Shown here: piece after piece, positions 31,355-39,232 of the stretch
Layout: each line of letters starts with the position of its first letter
How positions within the stretch are numbered: the first letter of the stretch is position 1
NCBI GenBank assembly: GCA_964645715.1
Contig: CAZYAO010000021.1
Location: 3,137-67,136, forward strand
Reading direction: 5' to 3'
Length of the DNA stretch: 64,000 nt
Source: JAUMBM01 sp964645715
Lineage (GTDB): Bacteria; Bacteroidota; Bacteroidia; Chitinophagales; Saprospiraceae
Made by a program: the position numbers and the translations under genes
Notes under the pieces: generated by a model
What the model was told of the DNA's origin: nothing
The model's input: only the letters and a program-made list of their open reading frames with translations
Database searches by the model: none

Positions 31355-33076
31355 ATGAAAGCAACGTCTATGCCGCGGCAAAAGCCGCGTGCTTACCTGC
31401 CCCGCCGTATGCAACTGACCTCCTGGCAGCAGCTTCGTCCTTACTACGAAGAATTGCTGGGGCGCCGGATTGATCATGTTGCCGGCCTGAAACAATGGCT
31501 GCTGGACCGCAGCGAGCTCGATGCCTTCGTGAGCGAAGCTTTTGCCTGGCTGTATATTCGCATCACCATCGACAGCACAGACGAAAAGGCGCTGGAGGCC
31601 TACCAGCGCTCAGTGGAGGAGTTGTCGCCCCATATCAGTGAATACGATCACCTGTTGAACAAATATTTTATTGAGTGCCCTTTCGCAGATAAGCTCGATC
31701 CTGTTCAGTATGGCATCTATATTCGCGGGCTGCGCAATGCTGTGGAATTATTCCGGGAAGAAAATATCGAGTTGGGTACGGCCGTACAATTGCTGAGTAA
31801 GGAGCACGGTAAGATATTTTCCGATATGACGGTGGGTGTTGACGGAGTTCAGATGACGCTACAGAAGGCAGGTACCTTGTTGGAAGAGTCCGACCGCCTG
31901 TACCGGGAGAATGTCTATCACACCATTAACCGCCGCATCCTGCAGGATGCTGACCACCTCGAGTCATTATTTGATCAGTTGCTCGAAAAACGGCACGCCA
32001 TGGCACTCAATGCGGGTTTCGCGAATTTCCGCGATTACCGCTTCCGTTCCCTGGGTCGTTTTGATTATTCTATAGAAGATTGCCTGCATTTCCACGATTC
32101 TATTGCTGGCGAGGTTTTGCCCTTGCTGGACGATTTGCTGCGCAAGCGGCAGCAGGCACTGCAGGTGTCGCAGCTGCGGCCTTGGGATTTGCATGTCGAT
32201 ATTTTTCACGACAGCCCACTGCGCCCCTTCAGCGACGTAGATGAGCTGTTGGAGAAGACTATCGCCTGCCTGGGCGATATACATCCACTCTTCAAGGAGG
32301 TGCTCACGACGATGCGCGATATGAAGCGGCTGGATCTTGCTTCCCGGCCGGGCAAACGTCCTGGTGGCTACAATATGCCTCTTTTGCAGTCGGGCATTCC
32401 TTTCATTTTCATGAATGCCACCCAGTCGGTGGGTGATATGCGCACGTTGTTGCACGAATGTGGCCATGCGGTTCATGCCTACTTATCGCGCCACCTGCGG
32501 CTGAGCGCTTCCAAAAAAATGCCATCGGAGATTGCAGAATTGGCAGCCATGACCATGGAGCTGATTTCTATGGATCACTGGCATGTTTTCTTTCCCGACG
32601 AAGCTTCTTTGCGACGTGCCAAGCTGCACCAACTCGAAACTTCGCTCAAGGTGCTGCCCTGGATCGCTACCATTGATAAGTTTCAGCACTGGATTTATAC
32701 GCATCCGCAACATACTCGTGCGGAGCGTCGACAGGCGTGGATTGATATCTTCTGTGAGTTCAAATCCAGTCTGGTTGATCATTCAGGCCTCGAAGAATAT
32801 GCCGCTCACCTGTGGCACAAGCAGCTGCATCTTTTTGAAGTACCTTTCTACTACATCGAATACGGTATGGCACAACTAGGTGCCATCGCCATCTGGAAGC
32901 AGTATCGGGAAGATCCTGTGGCAACGCTCGAGCGATACATGGCAGCGCTTCGCCTGGGGTATACCCGCCCAATCGGGGAGGTATATGCTACCGTTGGCAT
33001 CAGCTTCGATTTTTCTAAGGCGTATGTGCGGGAGCTGGGTAGCTTCATCAAGGGGGAGATTGATAAACTTATGTAA
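31355..33076 (+). CDS. M3 family oligoendopeptidase
   Basis: A 573-residue cytoplasmic zinc peptidase of the PepF/oligoendopeptidase F type that degrades short peptides. The zinc site HExxH is in MRTLLHECGHAVHAYLSR, with the distal Glu in PSEIAELAAMTMELISM. The block FEVPFYYIEYGMAQLGAIAIW near the C-terminus is characteristic of the family. I prefer the ATG at 31355 over a TTG 18 bases upstream. It is a single gene on the plus strand and fits the peptide-use theme of the window. Confidence 0.92.
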   Translation: MKATSMPRQKPRAYLPRRMQLTSWQQLRPYYEELLGRRIDHVAGLKQWLLDRSELDAFVSEAFAWLYIRITIDSTDEKALEAYQRSVEELSPHISEYDHLLNKYFIECPFADKLDPVQYGIYIRGLRNAVELFREENIELGTAVQLLSKEHGKIFSDMTVGVDGVQMTLQKAGTLLEESDRLYRENVYHTINRRILQDADHLESLFDQLLEKRHAMALNAGFANFRDYRFRSLGRFDYSIEDCLHFHDSIAGEVLPLLDDLLRKRQQALQVSQLRPWDLHVDIFHDSPLRPFSDVDELLEKTIACLGDIHPLFKEVLTTMRDMKRLDLASRPGKRPGGYNMPLLQSGIPFIFMNATQSVGDMRTLLHECGHAVHAYLSRHLRLSASKKMPSEIAELAAMTMELISMDHWHVFFPDEASLRRAKLHQLETSLKVLPWIATIDKFQHWIYTHPQHTRAERRQAWIDIFCEFKSSLVDHSGLEEYAAHLWHKQLHLFEVPFYYIEYGMAQLGAIAIWKQYREDPVATLERYMAALRLGYTRPIGEVYATVGISFDFSKAYVRELGSFIKGEIDKLM

Positions 33077-33101
33077 GTGCAGGTTGCGCTGCAGGTTAAT
33101 G

Positions 33102-33139
33102 TTCATTTTTGAGTTTTATTGAAAAAACCCAAAAATGAA
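33102..33139. repeat. Type B AT-rich hairpin after the M3 peptidase
   Basis: TTCATTTTTGAG-TTTT pairs with AAAA..CCAAAAATGAA, 26 bp after the stop. The arms resemble the type B hairpin at 23145-23181 (TTCATTTTTTGATTTTT). Confidence 0.7.
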
Positions 33140-33314
33140 TACTAGTCTAGTTTTTTGCCTTGTTGTAGAAAACAATTAATTCAGGTCCTTTCCCCCATAT
33201 CTCACACCTTCCCAAGTGTGCGCTGGTTGTTGCTGCTAATAGTAAATATCGTATACGAGTAGCTGTTTTTTTTCGTTATAAGCACCAGCGAAGAGCGCTT
33301 CAACACTAAAGCTT

Positions 33315-35264
33315 ATGCCCCCTTTCATTTTTTACAGCCGCTGCTGCGGCATACTCGCCATGCTGCTTGCTTTTTTCGGTCTGCATGCGCAATCCTACAA
33401 TACTGTAGCCAAACTCAGTGGGCGAGCTGCCAGGTTGTATACAGAAACGCGCATTGCAATAGATGAGGAGCGGCTCAATGATGCTATGCGACTTGCCAAC
33501 CAGCTTGTTATTATGGATACTGCGCTGATTGACGGCTGGTTGTTGCTCGGTGGCATTTACCACGATACAGGAATGTTCCGTGAATCGGAGGCCGCCTATG
33601 AGAAGGTGCTTAGCATGGATCCTGCCTATAACCTGTCAGCCATCTACCAGTTGGCCGTAACAGAGATGCGCCTTGAAAAATTTGATGAATCGGTCGCACA
33701 CTTCCGCCAGTTTTTGGCCATGCCCGGCGGGAGGGCTGTGCTGAGAGAAAAAGCAGCGGTCTATCTCCTCAACTGTGAATTTGCGGCTGAAGCCGTCAAA
33801 AATCCACTGCCTTTTGCTCCCTATTCGCTGAGTGACAGCATTAACACCAGCGCACCGGAATACCTGCCCGTCCTCACGGTCGATGGTAACTACTTGATAT
33901 ATACAGCCCTGTATTCGGACAGTGAGGATTTTTACTACAGCCAACGAAAAGAAGACGGCAGCTGGAGCAGAGGGCGGCCATTGGCAGGCGTCAACACACC
34001 ACTCAATGAAGGTGCCCACACAGTAGCGGCTGATGGCAGACAAATTATTTTTACTGCCTGTGGCCGGCGCGATGCATTGGGCAGTTGCGACTTATACCAA
34101 AGCTATCAACAGCAAGACCAGTGGACAGCCGCTGTCAATCTGGGGGCAGTTGTCAACTCATCGGCCTGGGACTCGCAGCCAAGTTTGTCGGCAGACGGCC
34201 GGCAGCTTTTTTTTGCAAGCGAGCGAGCGGGTGGGAAGGGAGGCCGTGATCTGTGGGTCGCTTATCAGGACAGCAGTGGCCGCTGGGCGAGCGTAGAAAA
34301 CTTGGGTGACAGTATCAATACGGTGGGCAATGAGCAGGCTCCTTTTATACATCCCGATGGTCAGTCCCTTTATTTCATGTCCGATGGTCACCCGGGCTTG
34401 GGAAGAAGCGATCTTTTTGTCAGCCGCCGCAATCAGCGGGGGCAGTGGAGCCGCCCTGTCAATCTTGGTTATCCAATAAATACGCCCAACAACGAGGGCG
34501 GGCTGTTCATCGATTTGTCGGGGCAAACAGCCTACTTTAGCTTCGACCCGGGGCAACAGGCCCAGGGAAGGCAGACCGATATCTATGCATTTAAAGTACC
34601 CCAGCAGTTGCGCCCCTTAGCTTGTACCTATGTGCGGGGCAAGGTGACCACGACCGATGACAAACCTATACCTGCTGCCATGGTCGCTATCTTCAGCGAT
34701 GGCAACCTACAGGCTACCTACCAAATCAGAACTAATGAGGGTGGAGAATTTTTGCTGGTCATACCTGGTGGACAGAATTATGCCTTTCATGCAAGTGCGG
34801 ACAACTATCTTTTCTATTCGGATCGCTTTGAACTAAGCGGAGAATATAGCTTTGACAAACCTTTCTCGCTGCACATCAGACTGCAAACGCTGAACACGAC
34901 AAGCGGCAACCCAAAACCTGGCCAGCCAGTCATTCTCAAAAATGTGCTGTTCGAAACAGGCTCTTCCAAATTGCTGCCGGCAGCCTTGGCGGAGATACAA
35001 CAGCTCGCCAATTTGCTGCAGCAAAACCCACAACTGCGAATACAAATCAACGGACATACAGACGACGTTGGAGCAGCTGACAGCAACCAACAGCTTAGTG
35101 AACAGCGGGCGAAGGCTGTTTACGAGCAACTACTCACTTATGGCATTGCTGCCCGTAGACTGCAATACAAGGGCTATGGAGAGAGCCGACCGCTGGTTGC
35201 TAACGACAGCCAAGAATCCCGGGCAACCAATCGTCGCACGGAATTTGAGCTCCTCACCGACTAG
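33315..35264 (+). CDS. OmpA family protein with TPR and PD40 repeats
   Basis: A 649-residue exported protein. The signal peptide ends at GLHAQ. Residues 30-150 are TPR-like (DGWLLLGGIYHDTGMFRESE, EAAYEKVLSMDPAYNLSA). Residues 160-430 contain PD40/WD40-like propeller blades (EYLPVLTVDGNYLIYTALYS, SQPSLSADGRQLFFASER, PFIHPDGQSLYFMSDGHPG). A carboxypeptidase-regulatory-like beta domain follows (VRGKVTTTDDKPIPAAMVAI). The C-terminal OmpA domain binds peptidoglycan (INGHTDDVGAADSNQQLSEQ, RATNRRTEFELL). This architecture is common in T9SS-bearing Bacteroidota, including gliding and secretion components such as PorE/SprE-like proteins, but a specific assignment is not supported. Confidence 0.92.
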   Translation: MPPFIFYSRCCGILAMLLAFFGLHAQSYNTVAKLSGRAARLYTETRIAIDEERLNDAMRLANQLVIMDTALIDGWLLLGGIYHDTGMFRESEAAYEKVLSMDPAYNLSAIYQLAVTEMRLEKFDESVAHFRQFLAMPGGRAVLREKAAVYLLNCEFAAEAVKNPLPFAPYSLSDSINTSAPEYLPVLTVDGNYLIYTALYSDSEDFYYSQRKEDGSWSRGRPLAGVNTPLNEGAHTVAADGRQIIFTACGRRDALGSCDLYQSYQQQDQWTAAVNLGAVVNSSAWDSQPSLSADGRQLFFASERAGGKGGRDLWVAYQDSSGRWASVENLGDSINTVGNEQAPFIHPDGQSLYFMSDGHPGLGRSDLFVSRRNQRGQWSRPVNLGYPINTPNNEGGLFIDLSGQTAYFSFDPGQQAQGRQTDIYAFKVPQQLRPLACTYVRGKVTTTDDKPIPAAMVAIFSDGNLQATYQIRTNEGGEFLLVIPGGQNYAFHASADNYLFYSDRFELSGEYSFDKPFSLHIRLQTLNTTSGNPKPGQPVILKNVLFETGSSKLLPAALAEIQQLANLLQQNPQLRIQINGHTDDVGAADSNQQLSEQRAKAVYEQLLTYGIAARRLQYKGYGESRPLVANDSQESRATNRRTEFELLTD

Positions 35265-35267
35265 CGC

Positions 35268-35936
35268 TTATTTACCGTCGTTGCCTTTCGACAAGGATAC
35301 GTAGCGCAGGAACTCCTCGCGCACATGCTCATCTTCGAAGGCACCCCCAAAGTACGAAGTAACCGTACTGGAAGAGATATCATTGACCCCGCGGGAGGAT
35401 ACACACATGTGGCGGGCATCAATCAGTACCGCTACACTCGGCGTTTCGAGCACCTCAGCCAGCTCATTGGCAATCTGAATAGTCAAACGCTCCTGTACCT
35501 GCGGCCGCTTGGCAAAGTACTGCACAATACGATTGAGCTTGGATAAACCGATGACCTTTCCACTCGAGAAGTATGCTACATGTGCCCTGCCATAAATTGG
35601 CACGAAATGATGCTCGCAATTGGAAAAGAAAGAAATATCCTTCTCCACCAGCATACCTTCGTAATTATAGGCATTTTCAAAAAGCGTAGCAGCCGGCCGA
35701 TTGGCAGGGTCTAAGCCCGAAAAGATTTCCTCGACATACATCTTGGCAACCCTGTCAGGCGTACCTTTAAGCGAGTCATCTGTCAGATCCAGCCCCAGTG
35801 TCTCCATGATAGCACGGAAATGCGAAGCGATCACCGCCTTTTTATCTTCGTTGCTCATGTCGAAAGCATCCGGCCGGAGCGGCGTATTGGCAGATGTACC
35901 TACATGATCCTCTCCTATGGCGTCGTCGTTCAGCAT
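35268..35936 (-). CDS. folE: GTP cyclohydrolase I
   Basis: A 222-residue enzyme that converts GTP to 7,8-dihydroneopterin triphosphate, the entry to folate, biopterin and queuosine-type pterins. Blocks are GTPDRVAKMYVEEIFSGLDP, the zinc and catalytic residues SNCEHHFVPIYGRAHVAY, IGLSKLNRIVQYFAKRPQVQ and ARHMCVSSRGV. The ATG at 35936 gives the same length as the E. coli enzyme and starts 10 bp after the PTPS stop; a longer reading from 35990 would overlap that gene. It is cotranscribed with the PTPS/QueD gene upstream. Confidence 0.95.
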   Translation of the reverse strand: MLNDDAIGEDHVGTSANTPLRPDAFDMSNEDKKAVIASHFRAIMETLGLDLTDDSLKGTPDRVAKMYVEEIFSGLDPANRPAATLFENAYNYEGMLVEKDISFFSNCEHHFVPIYGRAHVAYFSSGKVIGLSKLNRIVQYFAKRPQVQERLTIQIANELAEVLETPSVAVLIDARHMCVSSRGVNDISSSTVTSYFGGAFEDEHVREEFLRYVSLSKGNDGK

Positions 35937-35946
35937 AAAGCGAGTG

Positions 35947-36369
35947 TTATGCGCCCGCAGGGTACTCAACGAAATTCCTTTCTGTTTCATATAGACGAAT
36001 TTTTAAGGACAGTGATGTGTTCAGCTTTTTCCGCAACTTCTCATAGATAACGATAGCGATATTTTCCGCAGAGGGGTTTAGCTGGCTGAACTCTTCGGTG
36101 TCCAGATTTAAGTTTTTGTGGTCAAAAGGCTCGATGACCTCTTCTTTAATCAAATCGGAGAGAACTTTCATATCAATTACATAGCCAGTATCCGCATCTA
36201 CGGCACCTGTAACTTGGACAATCAGTTCATAATTATGTCCGTGATAATTGGCGTTGTTACATTTTCCAAAAATAGCAGCATTGTGCTCGTCCGACCAATG
36301 GGGATTGTGAAGGCGATGCGCAGCATTGAAATGCTCTTTTCGAAAAACAGAGACTCTTTTTGCTTCCAT
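35947..36369 (-). CDS. 6-pyruvoyl/6-carboxytetrahydropterin synthase family protein
   Basis: A 140-residue T-fold pterin enzyme. Zinc-binding His residues are in HFNAAHRLHNP and NANYHGHNYEL, and the catalytic Cys is in FGKCNNANYHGHNY. The end reads RLYETERNFVEYPAG. The GKCNN-x-N-x-HGHNY pattern and a Thr-Glu pair without the C-terminal Cys-x-Glu of E. coli QueD resemble eukaryotic-type PTPS, so it may serve biopterin synthesis or queuosine; I leave the symbol open. It acts on the product of FolE, which is encoded 10 bp downstream on the same strand. Confidence 0.9.
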   Translation of the reverse strand: MEAKRVSVFRKEHFNAAHRLHNPHWSDEHNAAIFGKCNNANYHGHNYELIVQVTGAVDADTGYVIDMKVLSDLIKEEVIEPFDHKNLNLDTEEFSQLNPSAENIAIVIYEKLRKKLNTSLSLKIRLYETERNFVEYPAGA

Positions 36370-36710
36370 TAAAGCTGGTTGTTATGGCTTTTTTTAGCGA
36401 AGAAACATGCAGTCCGGAAAGGCGGTATAAGCCTGTCGGAAATCACAAGTTAGCATCGATAAATAAGTGAAAAGCGTATGGTCTGAACAATGCAAAGCCA
36501 GTATTCGGCACTCGTACTTGCGTGCGGCTTCTGAAGCAAAAGCAACTCTCAGCAGTTACACACCCTTGTAAAACCGAGGGGTAATTAAAAAGTTTAGATT
36601 TTTTACTTTTTCTTTTGAGACAAGCGGTGGTTGATCTGGCCTCCACAACACTTAGCACGTGAAAAATCCGAGAAATTAATTATCTTTGTCGTTTTGAAGC
36701 AATACATAAC
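36370..36710. other. Divergent intergenic region
   Basis: About 340 bp between the pterin gene (minus) and der (plus). No ORF is supported. A TATCTTTG box at 36681-36688 lies 22 bp before der. I see no family hairpin here, in contrast to most intergenic regions of the window. Confidence 0.5.
36681..36688 (+). promoter_or_regulatory. -7 box of the der promoter
   Basis: TATCTTTG 22 bp upstream of the der ATG matches the Bacteroidota -7 consensus; no TTG is present at the expected -33 spacing. Confidence 0.5.
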
Positions 36711-38012
36711 ATGAGCAATATTGTTGCCATCATCGGCAGGCCAAACGTGGGAAAATCCACGCTCTTTAATCGCCTGATCGGTGAGCGGCAGGCCATCATT
36801 GACGATATCAGTGGCGTTACCCGCGACCGCCACTATGGATCCAGCTACTGGAACGGTAAGACTTTTACAGTCATTGATACGGGTGGTTTTGTACGCGATT
36901 CAGATGATGTTTTCGAGAAAGCGATACGCGCACAGGTACAGATCGCCATTGAAGAAGCTAACGTGCTGGTCTTCATGGTAGATGTAACTACAGGCCTGAC
37001 GGATTTGGACGAACAGGTAGCCGACATGCTCAGGCGCGTCAAGAAGCCTGTTTACTTAGTCGTCAATAAGGTCGACAATTCTCAGCGACAACTGGACGCC
37101 AATGAATTCTGGTCGCTGGGCTTCGAAAATACTTTTTTCCTTTCCTCTATAACTGGCAGTGGTACAGGCGAATTGCTGGATGCCGTCGTAGAGCATATAG
37201 AAGAAAGTGACGAAGAGCCCCGCGAAATTCCTCACCTGGCCATTCTCGGGCAGCCCAACGTGGGCAAGTCGAGCCTCACCAATGCACTGCTGGGTGAAGA
37301 GCGCAATATTGTCACGGATATAGCCGGTACCACCCGGGACGCCATATACACGCACTATAAAAAGTACGACAAGGAGTTTTTTCTCATCGATACCGCCGGT
37401 ATACGCAGGAAAGCCAAAGTGGAGGAGGACCTGGAGTTCTATTCTGTCATGCGTGCCATCAAAGCGCTGGAGGAGTGTGATGTATGTCTGTTAATGATCG
37501 ATGCAACCCTTGGCATGGAATCCCAGGACATGAACATCTTCCGGCTGGCACAGCGGCGCCACAAGGGTATCGTCATTTTGATAAACAAGTGGGATCTGGT
37601 TGAGAAAGAAACCAATACGGCACGCGATTACGAGCGTACTATTAAGGAGCGCATAGCTCCCTTCACCGATGTTCCTGTCATCTTTATCTCCGCACTGGAG
37701 AAGCAGCGGATTTATCAGGCGGTAGAGACAGCACTGCACGTACACGCCAATCGCTCCCGCAGGGTAAAAACCTCCGAGCTGAACGAGCACATGCAGGCCG
37801 CGATTGATCGCTATCCGCCCCCTGCCTATCGGGGCAATTTTATCAAAATCAAGTACATTACGCAGCTACCGCTGGCTTATCCGGCCTTTGTGTTCTTCTG
37901 CAACCACCCCAAGCAGATTCGGGAGGATTATAAGAATTATCTGGAGAACCAGCTTCGCAAGCATTTCGATTTTAACGGAGTGCCTATGGCGTTATTTTTC
38001 AGACAAAAATAA
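36711..38012 (+). CDS. der: Ribosome biogenesis GTPase Der
   Basis: A 433-residue GTPase with two tandem G domains that helps mature the 50S subunit. The P-loops are GRPNVGKSTLFNRL (residue 9) and GQPNVGKSSLTNALL (residue about 180). Switch and G3 motifs are DTGG and DTAG; NKxD motifs are NKVD and NKWD. A C-terminal KH-like domain follows (YRGNFIKIKYITQLPLAYPA). Length and order are normal. It is a single gene with its own -7 box. Confidence 0.97.
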   Translation: MSNIVAIIGRPNVGKSTLFNRLIGERQAIIDDISGVTRDRHYGSSYWNGKTFTVIDTGGFVRDSDDVFEKAIRAQVQIAIEEANVLVFMVDVTTGLTDLDEQVADMLRRVKKPVYLVVNKVDNSQRQLDANEFWSLGFENTFFLSSITGSGTGELLDAVVEHIEESDEEPREIPHLAILGQPNVGKSSLTNALLGEERNIVTDIAGTTRDAIYTHYKKYDKEFFLIDTAGIRRKAKVEEDLEFYSVMRAIKALEECDVCLLMIDATLGMESQDMNIFRLAQRRHKGIVILINKWDLVEKETNTARDYERTIKERIAPFTDVPVIFISALEKQRIYQAVETALHVHANRSRRVKTSELNEHMQAAIDRYPPPAYRGNFIKIKYITQLPLAYPAFVFFCNHPKQIREDYKNYLENQLRKHFDFNGVPMALFFRQK

Positions 38013-38084
38013 GCTGTGCCCTGCGCAAGTGGCTAAGGCCATTGGCAGTCAGCACAATGAGATACGGGAGGATATTTACCCTGC

Positions 38085-39110
38085 ATGACAGAAGCCAACA
38101 GATATAAGATCAGAAATCGTGGCCGCTACGGTTATATGGATGAACGGGCAGCCACGGTTATAGAGCCGCAGTATCTGGCCGCTGAAGCCTTTGTCAATCG
38201 GTTTGCCAAGGTACAGTTGCTCGACTACTGGGTGCACCTCGATTTGTGGGGACGACCGCTGCTAAAGCATTTTTTTCGGCAGATTGGCAATTTTGAGTCG
38301 GGCTTGTCCAGGGTACTGCTGGCACAGCAGTGGGGATATATTGATACTAGTGGTGAATTGGCCATCGATTGCTTTTTTGATATTGCTTTTGATTTCAGCG
38401 AAGGGCTGGGTGCCGTGGGCATGAGAGGCCGGTATGGTTATATTGACCCTTCAGGCCATTATGCCATTGATCCTGTCTATGACCATGCTATGCCCTTTTT
38501 TGAAGGTATGGCGCCGGTGAAACTGGGCGGACAGTATGGGTATATCGACAATGCAGGCCAGTGGCTTATTGAGCCTGCTTTTCAGCTGGCGCTGCCGTTT
38601 ACTGGCGCTGCAGCCGTTGTCATCAGCAGCAATCGCTGGGGTCTCATCAACCAACAAGGCAAGGTTATTATTCCTCCGCGCCTACCTTGGCGGGAAGGAG
38701 AAATTCCTGTGCACTATTACGAAGGGCGTACCGCTATCAAAGTCAATGAGCGCTATGGTTTCCTCGATGAGGAAGGGAAGTGGGCTGCCTCACCGGTGTT
38801 CGAGTGGGTAGGTGATTTTAGTGAGGGTCTTGCTGCCATCAAAGAAAATGGCCGCTATGGCTACCTCAACCGGACAGGAGACATCGCAATTCCGTGTACG
38901 CTGGAAGGCGCCGGTTTATTTGTCGGCGGACTCGCCCCTGCCAAGCGCAATGGTCAGTGGGGCTACATCAATACCCAAGGTGACTGGCAGATACCTCCTT
39001 CCTTCTCTGCTGCTGACACATTCAGCAACCGACTGGCTCGTGTGACCTTCCCCAACAACCAATGGGCCTATATTAATACAGCAGGTCAGTCGATCTGGGA
39101 AGAGCGGTAG
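38085..39110 (+). CDS. WG repeat protein
   Basis: A 341-residue protein made of about eight to nine WG (KWG-type) repeats, each near 35 residues: RGRYGYMDERAATVIEPQY, QQWGYIDTSGELAIDCFF, RGRYGYIDPSGHYAIDPVYD, GGQYGYIDNAGQWLIEPAF, ERYGFLDEEGKWAASPVF, NGRYGYLNRTGDIAIPC and NGQWGYINTQGDWQIPPSF. WG repeats form beta-propeller-like scaffolds; the function is unknown. There is no signal peptide. It starts 72 bp after der and may share its transcript. It ends before a type A hairpin shared with the convergent E1 gene. Confidence 0.9.
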   Translation: MTEANRYKIRNRGRYGYMDERAATVIEPQYLAAEAFVNRFAKVQLLDYWVHLDLWGRPLLKHFFRQIGNFESGLSRVLLAQQWGYIDTSGELAIDCFFDIAFDFSEGLGAVGMRGRYGYIDPSGHYAIDPVYDHAMPFFEGMAPVKLGGQYGYIDNAGQWLIEPAFQLALPFTGAAAVVISSNRWGLINQQGKVIIPPRLPWREGEIPVHYYEGRTAIKVNERYGFLDEEGKWAASPVFEWVGDFSEGLAAIKENGRYGYLNRTGDIAIPCTLEGAGLFVGGLAPAKRNGQWGYINTQGDWQIPPSFSAADTFSNRLARVTFPNNQWAYINTAGQSIWEER

Positions 39111-39160
39111 TGAGTGTGCTGTGGTATTTTTTTTAAAAAAATCAACCCAGCTATATACAC

Positions 39161-39200
39161 GAGACGCTCTTTGACGGCTTCTGCCGTCAAAGAGCGTCTC
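39161..39200. repeat. Type A hairpin, perfect 18-bp stem
   Basis: GAGACGCTCTTTGACGGC (39161-39178), loop TTCT, exact complement at 39183-39200. It lies between the convergent WG-repeat and E1 genes. A short T/A palindrome (TTTTTTTAAAAAAA, about 39127-39141) accompanies it. Confidence 0.85.
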
Positions 39201-39232
39201 AAAGCAATTGCTGCTGTAAATACCCGCTTTCC

